Positions 1 through 12,330 of a stretch of DNA of 64,000 nucleotides are shown here, piece after piece. The notes beneath the pieces were generated by a model. It did no database searches. It was not told the DNA's origin and saw only the letters and a program-made list of their open reading frames with translations. Source of the stretch: Pinus tabuliformis (Eukaryota > Streptophyta > Pinopsida > Pinales > Pinaceae); the NCBI GenBank assembly GCA_031772625.1, contig CM062819.1, positions 827,111,503 through 827,175,502 on the forward strand, read 5' to 3'. The position numbers and the translations under genes are program-made. Numbering within the stretch: position 1 is the first letter of the stretch; every line of letters begins with the position of its first letter.

Positions 1-1064
1 ACTAGTTTTGGTATTCATAATAGTTGTTGTACTCATATCAATATGTATCCTCCGTTCAAAAAATAAAAAATAAAAAATACTATTTTTAAGCATGGGTTTC
101 ATGCTTATTATTGATGGTATTCTAGGTAAGAGAATTATCTTCATGCTTATAGGGTTTGTTAGGTCTTAGGATTTATTGTCATGAGTCAAAAAAATTAACA
201 TCATGTTTATAATACCCTTCTGAGAAAAATGTAATTTGAAAAATAATTATTTTTTAGTCTAGAAAGTTGTGGAAACTCCAAAAGTACAAGTCGGCCCTGG
301 CAGCTTCAAGTTGGCCTAAAAGAGGCAATTCGACCTAATTTGGGATACACTCACTCACAAGTTCGATCACATGAAGGAAGCTCGATTGGTAGTTGGAAAG
401 AAGGAGAAAATGATAGCCAAGGTCTAAAGGAAGAAAAGAAGGACGAAAATATTTTTTTGGGGCTCTATCTCTCTCACACATGCAAAGGATTAGGGTTTTT
501 GTAGCTTCCAAGAAGGTTGAAATTGAAAATCTAAGCTGCAGTAGGACAAGTTGCATTTTCAAGTAGCTAGGAGAGAAAGATATTCATGTTTGACATCATT
601 TTCATTGGAAGGATCTATCTTTATCAAGGAAGAACTCTTGAAGGGATGAGTTAGGGTTTCTGCAGTAGCTACAGGGCCAAAGTTGCAGGTCGAAGTAGTA
701 GTATTGAAGCTAGGATTTAGAAGTTGCAATTTGAAGCTAGTTTTTGCTAGATCAAGGAAGGAATTGTTGGAAGGGATGACTTGGTACTTGTAGTAGGACT
801 TAGTCTAGGGTTTGGGTCTTTGTTGTCTCACTTGAAGTAGATTCTATAAGAAGAGAATAGTTTTTTTGGGTTTTCCCCTTGGAGGGGTTTTTCCCTGGCT
901 GAGAGCCTAATTTTTGTGTCCTCTATTGTTATTGTTTTTGTTCTTGATATTTGTTCAATGAAAATATCTAAATAAATAACACAAGAAGACTAACTAAGTT
1001 CACAATCAATATTAAGGTTAAAGGAAAATTGGAATTAATAGCTACCAAATTTCATTTTCCAACA
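1..1064 (+). repeat. 5' LTR of plus-strand gag-only (TR-GAG-like) element, cut by window edge
   Basis: This is the left LTR of an old plus-strand retrotransposon. It aligns along its length with the LTR at 15065-16182 and, in reverse orientation, with the LTRs at 1493-2589 and 11215-12330. By comparison with those copies only about 13 bases of its start lie outside the window. It ends in TTCCAACA and is followed at once by a degenerate initiator-Met primer-binding site. Many substitutions separate it from its partner, so the insertion is old. Family membership is seen in the sequence; the name TR-GAG rests on the structure of the interior. Confidence 0.85.
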
Positions 1065-1492
1065 TGGTTTCATACCTAAGGTGGACAAGAAAGCAGTTAG
1101 AAGGATCATCTTGTGTACACAAAAGAAGGGTTTGCTTGTCAAGAGGAAGTAGAAAGAGGACATAATAGTCTACAAGCATGGTTTCTACTCTTAAGGACTA
1201 CATCAAGGTCTCATCGAAGGAAATCCTAAAGGGAAGGACTACAAGAAGGTTGTTGATCTTGCTTGGAAGGATATCTATTTAAAGACATCTTTGAAGGAGG
1301 CATCAAAGGATCTTGGTATCATTCATCTTGAAAGTTGTTGTTGGAGGAATCCTAGGAAACATATTTCAAGGACATTATTGAATTTTATTCAAATATTTCA
1401 AAGACATCAAGAAATTTGGAGACATCGTCGAGGAAGAGAAGAATCATGTTTATCAAGTATCATATTTTTACTTGATGTGTGAACCTATAGGT
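1065..1492 (+). mobile_element. Leader of plus-strand gag-only element, with decayed primer-binding site
   Basis: This starts with a degenerate version of the initiator-Met site (TGGTTTCATACC where the related copy has TGGTATCAGAGC). It continues as untranslated leader that can be aligned with the leader of the minus-strand relative at 10926-11214. Short open frames here have no recognisable protein similarity. The leader stops where the reverse-oriented relative begins and the same element resumes at 12331. Confidence 0.7.
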
Positions 1493-2589
1493 TGCAATAA
1501 AATGTAAAGTGGAAAATTATTATACTTATTTTCTTAACCTTGATACTTCCTTGTGAAACTTAGTTATCTTTTTTATGTTCTTTAGTTAGATCTATTCATC
1601 AAACAATATCAATAAACTACAACAACAAAAGAGGGCATAGATATAAACACTCAGCATGGGAAAAACCCCTCCAAAGGGAAAACCCATAAACTCTTCTCTT
1701 CTTAGAATCTTCTTCAATCCCCAGATCAAGTCCTTCTCCCAGTACCAAGTCAGCCCTTTCCTCAAGATCTTCACTTAAACTACTTCTTCGATGTAACCTT
1801 GTCCTTTTAGCAATTGCCCAACTATTTGATTCAAAAACTTCATCCTCCCATCAACTTCATCCCAACAACTTCTGTGAAAACCCTAACCTATCTTCCTTCA
1901 AAGGCCTTCCTGGAGAAAAAAGGTCAAGAGAAGGATTTCACTCTATCAAGAAAATTGTTCCTGCAATTATGTGTCCCGGCAAAAACTTCACTCCCCAACA
2001 ATTTGGACTTGCAAGTTTGGCCTCTTTTTGGCAATAGAAACCCCACCTTATTCGCATGTGTGAGAAAGATAGAGCCTAAAGACAAGATATTTTGGCTTCC
2101 CATCTTCTTCTTGAGCTTCACTCTCATTTTCCCAGCTTCTCAGCTATAGATTAAATTATTTCCTTGATATATCAAAATTGTGAGTGAGTGATACCAAATG
2201 AGCTCAAACTACTTCCTTTCATAGCCTTCTCAAGGGGTTGAATTCCCTCCTCTAGGTCGACTTGAGGATCCTAGGGCTGACTTGTACTCTTGGAGATTCC
2301 AGGACTTTCTAGACTAAAAAGTTTCTTTTTACAGTTACAAATTACCCGGAAGGGTCTTATAAACATGATATTTACTCCTTTGACTCATGACAATAAATCA
2401 TAATACATAACAAACCCTAAACGCAAGAAGAACATTCTTTTACCTAGAAGGCCATCAATAATAAGCATGAAACCAATGCTTTAATAATAATAATAATTTT
2501 TATTTCTTCTTTTCTTGTTTGTTACATAGGATACATATTGAAATGAGTACAACAATTATGAAGACTGAAACTAGTTACATTTCTCAACA
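1493..2589 (-). repeat. 3' LTR of minus-strand gag-only element
   Basis: Read on the minus strand it begins TGTTGAGAAATG at the right and ends in TTGCA at the left. It aligns throughout with 11215-12330. Immediately outside its right end, on the minus strand, lies the purine-rich tract AAGAGGGAG expected before a 3' LTR. The position to the left of gag on the minus strand makes it the 3' copy. Confidence 0.85.
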
Positions 2590-4369
2590 CTCCCTCTTAA
2601 CTAGGGAGGTATTCATAATTGTACATTTTATCTTAAACTAAAGAGTTGTCAAGAAGATTCAAATTGATAAGCCATATTGTATGCATCATCATCATACCAT
2701 AATTGTCCTTGAGGCCTAAATGAACAAGCTCTTCTTTGATCAAGAGCATTATGTTGGGAGGATTTAAGTGTGATAACTCACTAGCTCTCTATGGTACATA
2801 CCCCATCCAGATGTTTACAAGGTATGTCCTTTTAGGACTATTCTTATCTTGGATATCCATACCTAAGTCCTCAAAGAATATTGATCCTCTTTGACCACTT
2901 TTCTCTTGTATTACTATCAAATCCTCAAAGAGTGTCAGTCCTCGAGACTACTGCCTCTCTTGGATTCAAATCCTCAAAGAGTATTGGTCCATTTTCCTTT
3001 CTTGGATGATATATCCTCAAGGAAATCACAAATTCTTATCCAATTCTTCATCATTCTCTCTTCATCACCTGAATAATAGAATGCACATGTGATTTTTATC
3101 ATCACTCCCTCTCAACCAAAGAGTAAATTCCTATTCTCCCTTAATCTGGAGAATAGAACCTTGCTCCTTATTCACAGAGGCTCCTTTGGCTCCCTCTCAA
3201 ACCAGAGGAGATTGCTTCCTTCCAGTAATGGAAGCATCACAAGCCTTTTAGCTTTTCTTCATCATAGTATCAGCTACTAGGTCTCCAAAGCTACATGGTT
3301 GCCTCTTTTCTTCTCATCTCTTGCATCGATCCTGCTTCTTTTCGAGGTATCATGGAACCATATACACTCTTCATTCATGTGACAGGATCTAGGTCATCTT
3401 TCTTGCTCATTAATTTTCATCTTTGACATGCAAATTCCTCATGAAAGTGATCTTCCTTGACCTCCACGCTATCTTCTCACTGCTACCTTCCAATATGAAC
3501 ATGTCTTGATTTCATAGTTTCCAGGTGCCAAATATTGAGCTTCCCTCAATCCTTTTTCATCCATATAGTTGAATTTGACTCAACTGTCATCATGTATTCC
3601 TACACCATTCTATTAGGTAGAAAAATAATATGTTAACTAGATAACCAAACCAAAATGAAATATACTTACCTTACCATGATGACCTTCTCATTTCATCAAC
3701 ATCCTCATTGATTATCTCCACTGGAATTTTCCTTCTTGCATCAAAATGCCCAAGGATCGAACTTGATTACCAAGTTACAACTTTTCTTCCAGAGATTACA
3801 CTAGATGTTATTCAATATGAAATACATATTCTAGAGAAATTCCTATTGTCTTTATACATAGTAAGTCAAATCTTATTCCACCATCATAAATACTTAAGCA
3901 TAACTTTTCTAACCAACTTTATTCCACAAGATTCTCATACAGGAATATTATCCATGCATTCCCATTCTTTCATCCAATCATCTAGCTATCCATACATTTC
4001 ACAAAACGTTTGTATCCTAACCCACTACAAGCCTTCATCCCTTTTTACCAACATGTTTCCACATTACATAAAATACATATTATTCCTGTCATGATGCTCT
4101 TCCCAAGGATTTTTCAAGATGAAGGTCCTTCTTGAATCATAAGAAAGATGACAACCTCTAGTGTAATGTTAGATAATATTTGGATGAATAACATTCAAAA
4201 TGGTCCAACATTCTATCCTAGATGATCTCTACCAATAAACATGATCATACAAGTATAAAACATGCTATCATCACATCCTTCTGTCCTATGATGCTTATAT
4301 AAATCACATCATTCGAAATAAGCATTAACATTCATAAAGAACCTAGAAGTTAGAGGACCTTCTTTAGTA
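2590..4369 (-). mobile_element. Non-coding 3' interior of minus-strand gag-only element
   Basis: About 1.8 kb between gag and the 3' LTR has no convincing coding potential on either strand. It is homologous in reverse orientation to roughly 13200-15060 of the plus-strand relative. Around 2830-3020 a decayed minisatellite can be read: units of about 45-57 bases sharing TCCTCAAAGAGTATTGGTCC-like words. Its conservation in two elements suggests it belongs to the family, but what it does is unknown. Confidence 0.6.
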
Positions 4370-5250
4370 GTGAATATCCTTCACTTCTTCCTTCTTTGCC
4401 TTCTTCTTAGGTTCTCCCACTACTTCGTCCACATGATATTCATTTCACTCCTTTCTCTTATTGTTCTGTTTGTTTGGATAGTCCCTCTTAAAGTGTGCAA
4501 GTTCATTGCATCCAAAACATTTCACCTTGGACATATCCTTCTTCTTGGACTTGCTAAACTAATTCCCTTTCTTAATTTTCTTGACTCGAACTAGAAATGC
4601 TAGAGTCTACTCACCTAATCCAATGCCATCCTTGACCTTAATCCCTGATTCTTACAGTATGCATTTTGCCCACAATTCATCAAAGGGATTTGGATCCTTC
4701 TTGGAGTAGACACTTGTTGTAAAGTTGCTCCATTCTGGTGGCAATGCATTTAGAACACATATTGTCACCTCAGAATTAGTGATTGGTTCTCTGAGTCCTT
4801 CCAAATGGTTTATAAACTGAGACACTCTCATGAGGAAGGATACCATATCTTCATCCATCGATTTCTTCATTCCATATATCTTTTTCTGTAAAGACGTATT
4901 TTGTCCTATTCTACTTACATAGTACAAGTTCACTAGCTTGTCATACATTGCCTTCAAACTCTTCAAGCTTGCCACAAAAGGAACAAGAGAATCCTTGATT
5001 GATTCCACTATGATCCTTTAAGGTCTTACTTCCCCTTTCTTGTACCTTGATAATTCTTGTGTCTTGTCTTTCTCAGGTTCAGTAATTTCTTCCATAACAT
5101 ATCCCATTACATCTAGCTCTGTGAGTATCAATTCAATCCTTTTCTTCCATGCTAGATAGTTTGTTGCCCCAATGAGCTTGTTTCTCTACTTGTAGATATA
5201 AATTACATGACTTGAAGATTTAGCCATTATGAGATAGTGTGATACTTTTT
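4370..5250 (-). pseudogene. Copia-type gag remnant (UBN2-like) with CCHC zinc knuckle
   Basis: On the minus strand the translation shows the usual opening of copia gag (a LAWKKRIELIL stretch), then a helical capsid-type region with AMYDKLVNLY, MKKSMDEDMVSFLMRVSQ and NALPPEWSNF. A CCHC knuckle follows at about 4481-4525 (CFGCNELAHFKRD type) with a basic KQNNKRKE tail. Gag forms the virus-like particle and packages RNA. The protein is fossil, with a few breaks. It is closely related to the gag at 12337-13172. Confidence 0.75.
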
Positions 5251-5314
5251 TGAATGATATCTCCAACCTTCTTAATGTATTCAAGGCTGTTAGAGAGTTC
5301 TTGATGATGCCCTT

Positions 5315-5498
5315 TGTTGACACCTAATCTTTGGGATTAAGTAAATCCATGTAAATATTGTAAATAGAAAAATAAAGGAAATTGGAAGATGAAGTGACAT
5401 TGGGAGATGAATCCCAATAGTTTCCCTCTCTTTGTATATATCCATGTTCTCCCTTAATGAAAAAACACAATTTCATTCGAGTTACTCTTGGCTTGACA
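5315..5498 (+). repeat. 5' LTR of nested copia element
   Basis: The LTR begins TGTTGACACC and ends GGCTTGACA, with the primer-binding site directly after it. At 184 bp it is short for a plant copia LTR. It aligns end to end with 10734-10920. Confidence 0.93.
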
Positions 5499-6529
5499 TG
5501 GTATTGGCGATAGTTCCCAAATTTAGTTTTCTGCTCCTGTAATGCCTCTCTCCCTTGATAGAAAATATGTCTTTGATTCCCTTCTATGTGCATTAAATGC
5601 TCTATCGATTCTCTGTCTTAATAACCTATTATTGTTGATTAGAAATCAATACATTGGCTCATCTCTTCATGATCACTAACTCATCTCCTTGTGGGTGTTG
5701 GCTCATCTTTGTGACTACATTGTTTGTTGAAGATTGCATAGACTCCTTGATAACTTCGGTTGAAGACGATGTATGATCTATACATTGAATTGTATTTGTA
5801 GTGAAGCTAATACATTGACTTGAACATTGGATTTCTACATTGGTCAAAGGGAAAATAATTAGAATTGGATTGAATTGACGTTGGAACAATTTGAAGGTCG
5901 AAGGAATACAAAACTATGTGCAGTCTCCATGGCTAATTTCTAGTATGAGCATTGAACAATGATGCTTCTATGTGTGTTGGAGAATCTCCAGAATCACTGC
6001 GTATGTTGAGAACCTCTATACATTGAGTTTTTCAAGGTAGTGGGTTGGAATGGAGCTTTCAAGTCCATGCATGTTGCGATGAAATTTTTAAGGGCTTTAT
6101 TTGGTATTGGTAAATTGACTGTGTGTTAGCCATTTTTGAAGACTACGGGTGCATATATGTAATCATTAAGTTTTTAAAATGGGTGCATATATCTAATTCA
6201 TATATTTCACATGAGTTATGTGAGTTGATTTGAATGCCTATTTGGTTGTGCGTTGATATTTTTACATGGAGTGGTAAATAATGGAATTTGAAAAGAAAAA
6301 AAGGTTATGGTATATATATAATGTGATGCACTTACAGTTGAGCTCTTTATTTAATGGTTATATGGTATGGAATGTATATGTTGGAACCATCATATAACTC
6401 ATATAGTTAAAGTGTTTATTTTTGTATAGTGAAGAGTGAAGTTGGTAGTGAAGTTCTTAAAATCAAATTCATAAGAAGGCAGAAAGTAAGGTTGCAATTA
6501 TTTTGAAAATTAAAAGCACATAGTCCCTT

Positions 6530-7449
6530 TTGATGATGCATTCACTCATCTCCATAGTGGGAGTAGTTATCACTAGCAAAGATAACTACCATGAGTGGTC
6601 TAGGAAGATAAAACATACCCTTATTTTCAATGAAATTTGGAAAGGAGTTTGTGAAGGAGAAGAAGACAATGCACCTGAAAAGCCCACTTCAAATAAGGAG
6701 CTTGTCATTTGGGAAAACAAGAACATCAAGGCCTATGCTTTGATTGCAGTGTCAGAAAATGAATATGTGAGTCGTCATATTTCACCATTTTCAAATGCCT
6801 TTGAAGCCTTAAAGAAGTTGAATGAATTATATGATTCACACTTTGAACTTGAAGTTATTCAATTGATGATCAAGCTGTTCAATCTTGAGTTGAAAAATGA
6901 TGACCCTCTTGCATTAGCATCATAAATAAGATCCATTATGCATGACATAAAATCCACTGGTTTTGAAATAGAGTTTCCTCTCACAGAATATGTCAAGCCA
7001 CTATATCCCTGTCATTGTCAAGCCAGAATATGTCATTGCAAGAAAGTGGCAAACTTAAGGAGATTTCTTTTGACTCCCTTGAGAAGAAGTTTGTTGAAAG
7101 AGAGAAGGATTTTGGGAAAAAGACAACTCCACGGTCTTCAAAAGAAGTTGTGTGCCTTGCAAAGAAAGATAATAATCAAGGACAAGATTCTTCTAGAGGA
7201 ATATCTGGTCAAAGAGGAAGAGGAGGAATAATTTTAGAGGTAGGGGGGGCAGACATTTCCAAGGAGAAAGGTTTGATCTTCATTGCATACGGTGTAACAA
7301 AAATGGACATCATGTTTCCACATGTAAGTTGCCTTGGGACAAAATCGAGTAGGAAAGAAATGAAGAAAAATGTAAAAGATCCAGTAAATGGAAAGGAAAA
7401 ACACCCAAGTCCTCTCATTATGTTGTGGCACATTGCAACATTGGAGTAA
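6530..7449 (+). pseudogene. Gag remnant of nested copia element, with CCHC knuckle
   Basis: The first part reads as copia gag: a YHEWSRKIKHTL motif near the start, then FEALKKLNELYDSH and LIKLFNLELK-like helices. A basic linker follows, with a knuckle of the form CIRCNKNGHHVSTC at about 7285-7325. The family role is particle formation. The region is decayed and spread over more than one frame. Confidence 0.75.
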
Positions 7450-7494
7450 CTAAAGACTTATTCAATGCTTCTCTTGCTTCATGGAAAGATGCTT

Positions 7495-8790
7495 AGTTTC
7501 TTGATTCAGGAGCAACTTGCCACACGAATTTCAGAAGATATTTCTTTGAAGAATTCACTGACAATGTTAATGGATCACTCTACTTTGAAAAAAATCCAAA
7601 ACTCAAGCCATCAAGGCTTGGCACCATTAGGCTGAAACTGCCCGGTGTTCTAGACTTTCTTCTACGTGATGTTTTATACCTCCCAGACTTGATGAGAAAC
7701 TTTTTGTCTTTGGTCCGCATCCGCCATCAAGGACCCTCCATTCACATATTTGATGGCAATGTTGAGGTCAGAAAAGAATCAAATCACTCACTTTTCTTAA
7801 CTGGGATAGAAGAAGAAAGACTTATAAATTTGCAAGGAACCTTTGCTCATGCATGAAACTTTTCATACAATTGTCACTAAATATGGCATGATAGATTTGT
7901 GAAATTGAACTATGACAACCTTTGTTTGTTGAAGAAAAATAATCTTATTGGTTTTCCTACAATTCCTAAGAAACTTGAGCAATGTGATGCTTGTATCTTA
8001 GGAAAGCACAACAAACAATCATTTCTTGATTCTCATTCCAGAGCACATAGAAATCTTGAAATCATTCATTATGATTTATGTGGCCCAATGCTTGTTGCTT
8101 CTACAAATGGTAATAAATATATGATGACATTTATTAATGACTACAGTAGAATGTGTGGGGTTTATTTATTTAAGAACAAATCTGAAGCTTTCGAAACATT
8201 AAAGAACTTTCATACATGGATTGAAAATGATGCACAATCTCATATTGGCTCTATTCGTACTGATAATGGAAAAGAATATACTTCAAATGAATTTGAAAAC
8301 TATCTTTTCCAACACGGGATCAAACATTAAACAATTGTGCCTTATAATCCCCAACAAAACAAAGTAGTTGAAAGAATGAAAAGGAAAGTACTAAATATGG
8401 TACAATCTATGATGTTTTTCAAGAATGTTAAGCTGATGTTTTAGGCTAATGCGGTTCTATGTGCTATGCATATAAAGAATAGGTGTCCATCACATGTTAT
8501 CAAAAACAAGACTCCCTATGAAATGTGGGATGACCACAGTCCTTCGGCGAGGCATCTCACGATTTTTAGTTCCACGTTATGCCTTAATACCTAAGGAACA
8601 AAGAAACAAACTCAATGCAAGGAGTCACAAATGTATCTTCTTGGGGTACTCAGATACCTCCAAAGCATATAGTTTCTATGATGAAGTGAATAAGAAGTTC
8701 ACAATATCTAGAGATGTGATATTTCTTGAATCTTCCAAGGCTGATAGTGTTGTTGAACGACAACTTGATTGATTGGATAGATGCATACAT
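7495..8790 (+). pseudogene. Protease and integrase remnants of nested copia element
   Basis: An aspartic protease signature (FLDSGATCH) lies near 7500-7530. The GAG-pre-integrase region (CDACILGKHNKQSF) comes at about 7985-8025. The integrase core around 8060-8330 shows HYDLCGPM, FINDYSRMCGVYLF and RTDNGKEYTSNEF. The C-terminal part near 8620-8750 reads KCIFLGYSDTSKAYSFYD. Order and motifs are those of Ty1/copia. It is a fossil. Confidence 0.85.
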
Positions 8791-9189
8791 GCAAAGTCTT
8801 TTCAAGAGTTTGATAATGAAATTCCACATCTTGAAAGGGGGATCCCATTACTGGATAAATCTATGGAATTTCCTTCTAAAGCACTCCCTCCCCCTCATGA
8901 AGCTCCAACCACTGATCAAGATGACATTTTGAGTGATGTGATTGATAGAATTAGGATACTAAATCTTGATTCAACCCCAACTTAGTCAACTGAGCAACTT
9001 GGCCCATCTCAGAAAGGTCCTCCAAAATGGTTGACAAAGACACTTGAAAGTGTTCATCCTGATGATGTTGGAAAGATAGGAACAAGAAGCTCACCAAACA
9101 GAATGGACGTGATGCAGACAATCCTGATTCACTTGTAGATAGAGATGTTTCTTATGATTGTGACCTAAAATTGCCTACAGATTTTGAAC

Positions 9190-10692
9190 CAACTTCCTTC
9201 AAAGAAGTCACTTCTCATAATGAATGGAAAAAAAATGATGCAACAAGAATATGATGCTTTGATAAAGAATGCCACCTGGAATATGGTTGATCCTCCATTG
9301 GGAACCAAAATAATATGTTGTAAGTGGGTCTTCAAGAACAAGTATAACGTATACAGCTCACTTGAAAAGCATAAATCCAGGCTTGTGGCAAAAGGTTTTT
9401 CATAGAAAGAAGAGGTCGATTATGAGGATACTTTTTCGCCCACAACAAAATGGGCTACCATCCGGACACTCTTTGCCTTGGTAGCCTAGAACAGTTGGAA
9501 AGTCCATCAAATAGATGTAAAAACTGATTTCATGAATCAATATTTGAAAGAGAATGTTTTTATGTCCCAACCAGAAGGATTTCTTGTGAAGGATCAAGAA
9601 CACAAAGTATGCAAGCTTGTCAAATCCTTGTGTGGCATCAAACAAGCACCGCGAGCATGGTATAAGAAATTGACTAAGCATCTTCTAAAACTCAATTTCA
9701 AACATTAAGATCTTGATGATGCAACTTTGTTTGTCAAGAAAGTTGGAAAAACAATTGTATATATTGTGGTGTATGTAGATGATCTTCTGATGATAGGGAA
9801 CAATGATAATTACATTGCATCCATAAAGAAAGAACTAAGGAAAGGTTTTGAAATGACAAATTTGGGCTATGTTCACTACTATCTTGGTATTGAAGTAACC
9901 CAACATCTGAATTTTATATTCCTCTCTCAGAAGAAGTACATTGGAGATTTGTTGAACAGGTTTGGCATGGTTGAGTGCAATCCTTTTACTACTCCAATGG
10001 AACAAAATTTAAATCTCACATCCACTAAAGGAAAAGAATTTGAGGATGCAACAAAGTACATACAACTCATAGGAAGTCTCAACTACAAGACTACTACCAG
10101 ACCAGACATTTCATTTTTTGTTGGAATCCTCTCTAGGTGGATGAAAAATCCTTGTGACGGTCATTGGTCTGCTGCAAAAAGAGTTCTAAAGTACTTGAAT
10201 GGAACTCAATACTTTGGACTCAAGTATACATAGGTAGGTGACTTCAACTTCATTCGATACTCTCATTTAGGTTTGGACGGAGATAAATAAACTGGAGTAT
10301 CTACTTCAAGTTATGTTATGATTCTTGGATCAAGAGTTGTCTGTTGGAGGTCACACAAACAATCAATTCCAGTAGATTCTATAATTGAGGCATCATATTT
10401 GGAAGCAACTAAAGCAACGAAGGAAATTTTGTGGCTCAAGAAAATTATGGAGGATTTGCAGGAAAAACAAGTGAATTCAACTCATCTTTTGATTAATAAC
10501 ACTTTTGCAATAAGGTTTGCCAAAAACCCAAAGTTCCATGATCGAACTAAGCACATTAATACAAAATATCATCTGATTCAACATCATGTTGAGGCAAAAA
10601 AATCCACCTACAACATTGTTCCACAAACGAGAATATTGCAGACATCTTCACCTAAGCACTTGGAAGGGAAAATTTTGAAAGATTCAAAATGA
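9190..10692 (+). pseudogene. Reverse transcriptase and RNase H remnants of nested copia element
   Basis: The fingers region carries CKWVFKNKYN and KSRLVAKGFS. The catalytic YVDDLLMIGN box lies at about 9772-9800, followed by YYLGIEV, the RPDISFFVGILSRWM stretch and KYLNGTQYFGL. RNase H follows with EASYLEATKATKEILWLK and the copia end motif HDRTKHINTKYHLIQHHVE. The order RT then RNase H after integrase is diagnostic of copia. It is a fossil with several breaks. Confidence 0.88.
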
Positions 10693-10733
10693 CGCTTGGA
10701 CTCACCAACGTCCCTTCATATTAAGGGGGGGAA

Positions 10734-10920
10734 TGTTGACACCAAATCTTTGGGATTAGGTAAATCCATGTAAATATTGTAAATAACAAAATAAAGGAAA
10801 TTGGAAGATGAAGAGACATTGGGAGATGAATCCCAATAGTCTCTCTCTCCTTATATATATCTATGTTCTCCCTTAATGCAAAAACACAATTTCATTCCTG
10901 GAGTTACTCCTAGCCTGACA
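10734..10920 (+). repeat. 3' LTR of nested copia element
   Basis: This 187-bp repeat is preceded by the polypurine tract and followed by the CCCTT target duplication. Like its partner it runs from TGTTGACACC to CCTGACA. Confidence 0.93.
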
Positions 10921-11188
10921 CCCTTGAAAGATGTTCCATAAGATTCCTCCACTAACAGCTTCCAAGATTAACGTCTTGCAAATAGAATTTTGTTTTGCGA
11001 GATCAATACCCTCTTTTTGAGATGGATGTAGTTTTGGTATTCTTCAATGTAGAAACCCTAGATCAGAAATATATTCTACCAAGGAGCCTTTATCAAGATC
11101 CCTTCAAGAGACAATCTTATTCTTTTAGACCTTGAGAGCTTCCTATCCCTTGATCAACAATTCTTTCTTGTATGCTTCTGGATGCCTT

Positions 11189-11214
11189 CCTTGCTCACCT
11201 TAGCTCTGATACCA
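11189..11214 (-). other. Primer-binding site of minus-strand gag-only element
   Basis: Read on the minus strand, directly after the LTR end, the sequence is TGGTATCAGAGCTAAGG. This is the plant initiator-methionine tRNA primer site common to copia elements. It fixes 11215-12330 as the 5' LTR and the element's orientation. Confidence 0.9.
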
Positions 11215-12330
11215 TGTTAGAAAATGTGAAGTGACAAGTTATTATACTTATTTTCTTAACCTTGATACTTTCTTATGAATCTTAGTTATCTTCTTTATGT
11301 TCTTTAGTTAGATATATTCATCACACAATATCAAGGAACTGCAACAACGAAGGTGGACACAAATATAGCCTTTCAACCAGGGCAAAACCCCTCCAAGGGG
11401 AAAACCCAAAATCTCTTATCTTCTTAGAATCTGCTTCAATCCCTAGATCAAGTCCTTCTCCCAGTACCAAGTCAGCCCTTTCCTCAGGATCTCCCCTTAA
11501 ACTACTTCTTCGTTGCAACCTTTTCCTTCCAACAATTTCCCACCTATTTGATCCAACAAATTCGTCCTTCAATCAAGTTCGTCCTAGAAACTTTTTTAGA
11601 AACCATAATCTATGTTCCTTTAGAGACCTTCCTCAAGAAAAAAAACTCTCCCCAAGGTCAACAAGGTCAAGAGAAGGATTTCGCTCTATCCAACAAATTT
11701 TTCTTACAATTCTACTCCCAAAAAAAAAAAATCTCCCCAACAATTCGGACCTACAACTTCGACCTCTTTCTGGCTGTAGAAACCCTATATTCTTCGCATG
11801 TGTGAGAGAGAGAGATCCGAAAGACAAGATATTGTGGCTTCCCATCTTCTTCTTGAACTTCTCTCTCCTTTTCCTAGCTTCCCAACTACAAATTGAACTA
11901 TTTCCTTGATAAATTGAACTTATGAGTGAGTGATACCAAATGAGCTGAAATCGGTTCCTTTTATAGCCTTCTCAAGGGGTCGAATTCCCTCCTTTAGGCC
12001 AACTTGAGGATCCCACGATTGACTTATACTCTTGGAGATTCTAGGACCTTCTAGACTAAAAAATCATTCTTTTTACAAATACCAATTTCCTGGAAAGGTC
12101 CTATAAATATGATGTTGACTCCTTTGACTCGTGGCAATAAATCCTAAGACGTAACAAATCCTAAAAGCATGAAGAATTTGCTTTTACCTAAAAGACCATT
12201 AATAATGAGCATGAAACCCGTGCTTTAATAATAATACTTTTTCTTTCTTCTTTTCTTTTTTGTTACATAGGATACATATTGAAATGTGTACAACAATTAT
12301 GAAGACCGAAACTAGTCATTTCTCAAAACA
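11215..12330 (-). repeat. 5' LTR of minus-strand gag-only element
   Basis: On the minus strand the LTR starts TGTTTTGAGAAATGACTAG and ends CATTTTCTAACA, followed by the primer-binding site. A TATA box (CTATAAAAGG) on the minus strand at about 11957-11966 is the likely core promoter. The partner is 1493-2589. Confidence 0.88.

Larger units (their letters stand above)
5310..10925 (+). mobile_element. Ty1/copia element with short LTRs, nested in the gag-only element; decayed
   Basis: This is a 5.6-kb element bounded by LTRs of 184 bp (5315-5498) and 187 bp (10734-10920). It is flanked by a perfect five-base duplication CCCTT at 5310-5314 and 10921-10925. A primer-binding site (TGGTATTGGCGA) follows the 5' LTR and a G-rich polypurine tract (TTAAGGGGGGGAA) precedes the 3' LTR. 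Gag, protease, integrase, reverse transcriptase and RNase H remnants follow in copia order. The two LTRs differ at about 14 positions, roughly 7-8%, so the insertion is old, though younger than the element it sits in. The coding part is broken at perhaps ten or more places. Confidence 0.93.
1493..12330 (-). mobile_element. Gag-only LTR retrotransposon (copia-type gag, no pol), minus strand, split by a nested copia element
   Basis: This is a complete-looking but decayed element read right to left: 5' LTR 11215-12330, leader, copia-type gag around 4370-5250, about 1.8 kb of non-coding sequence, a purine tract, and 3' LTR 1493-2589. Without the nested copia element at 5315-10920 its interior is about 3.0 kb and contains no protease, integrase, reverse transcriptase or RNase H. 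The plus-strand relative around it has the same layout, so absence of pol is a family trait and not a local loss. Established knowledge: terminal-repeat retrotransposons with a GAG domain (TR-GAG) are non-autonomous and need pol from another element. No clean target-site duplication is visible at the outer ends. LTR divergence is above 10% by eye, so it is old. Confidence 0.8.

Noticed and set aside
3708-4094. 128-aa plus-strand frame
   Set aside because: It is antisense to the non-coding tail of the gag-only element, is not conserved in the other copy, and has biased Ile/Ser/His content.
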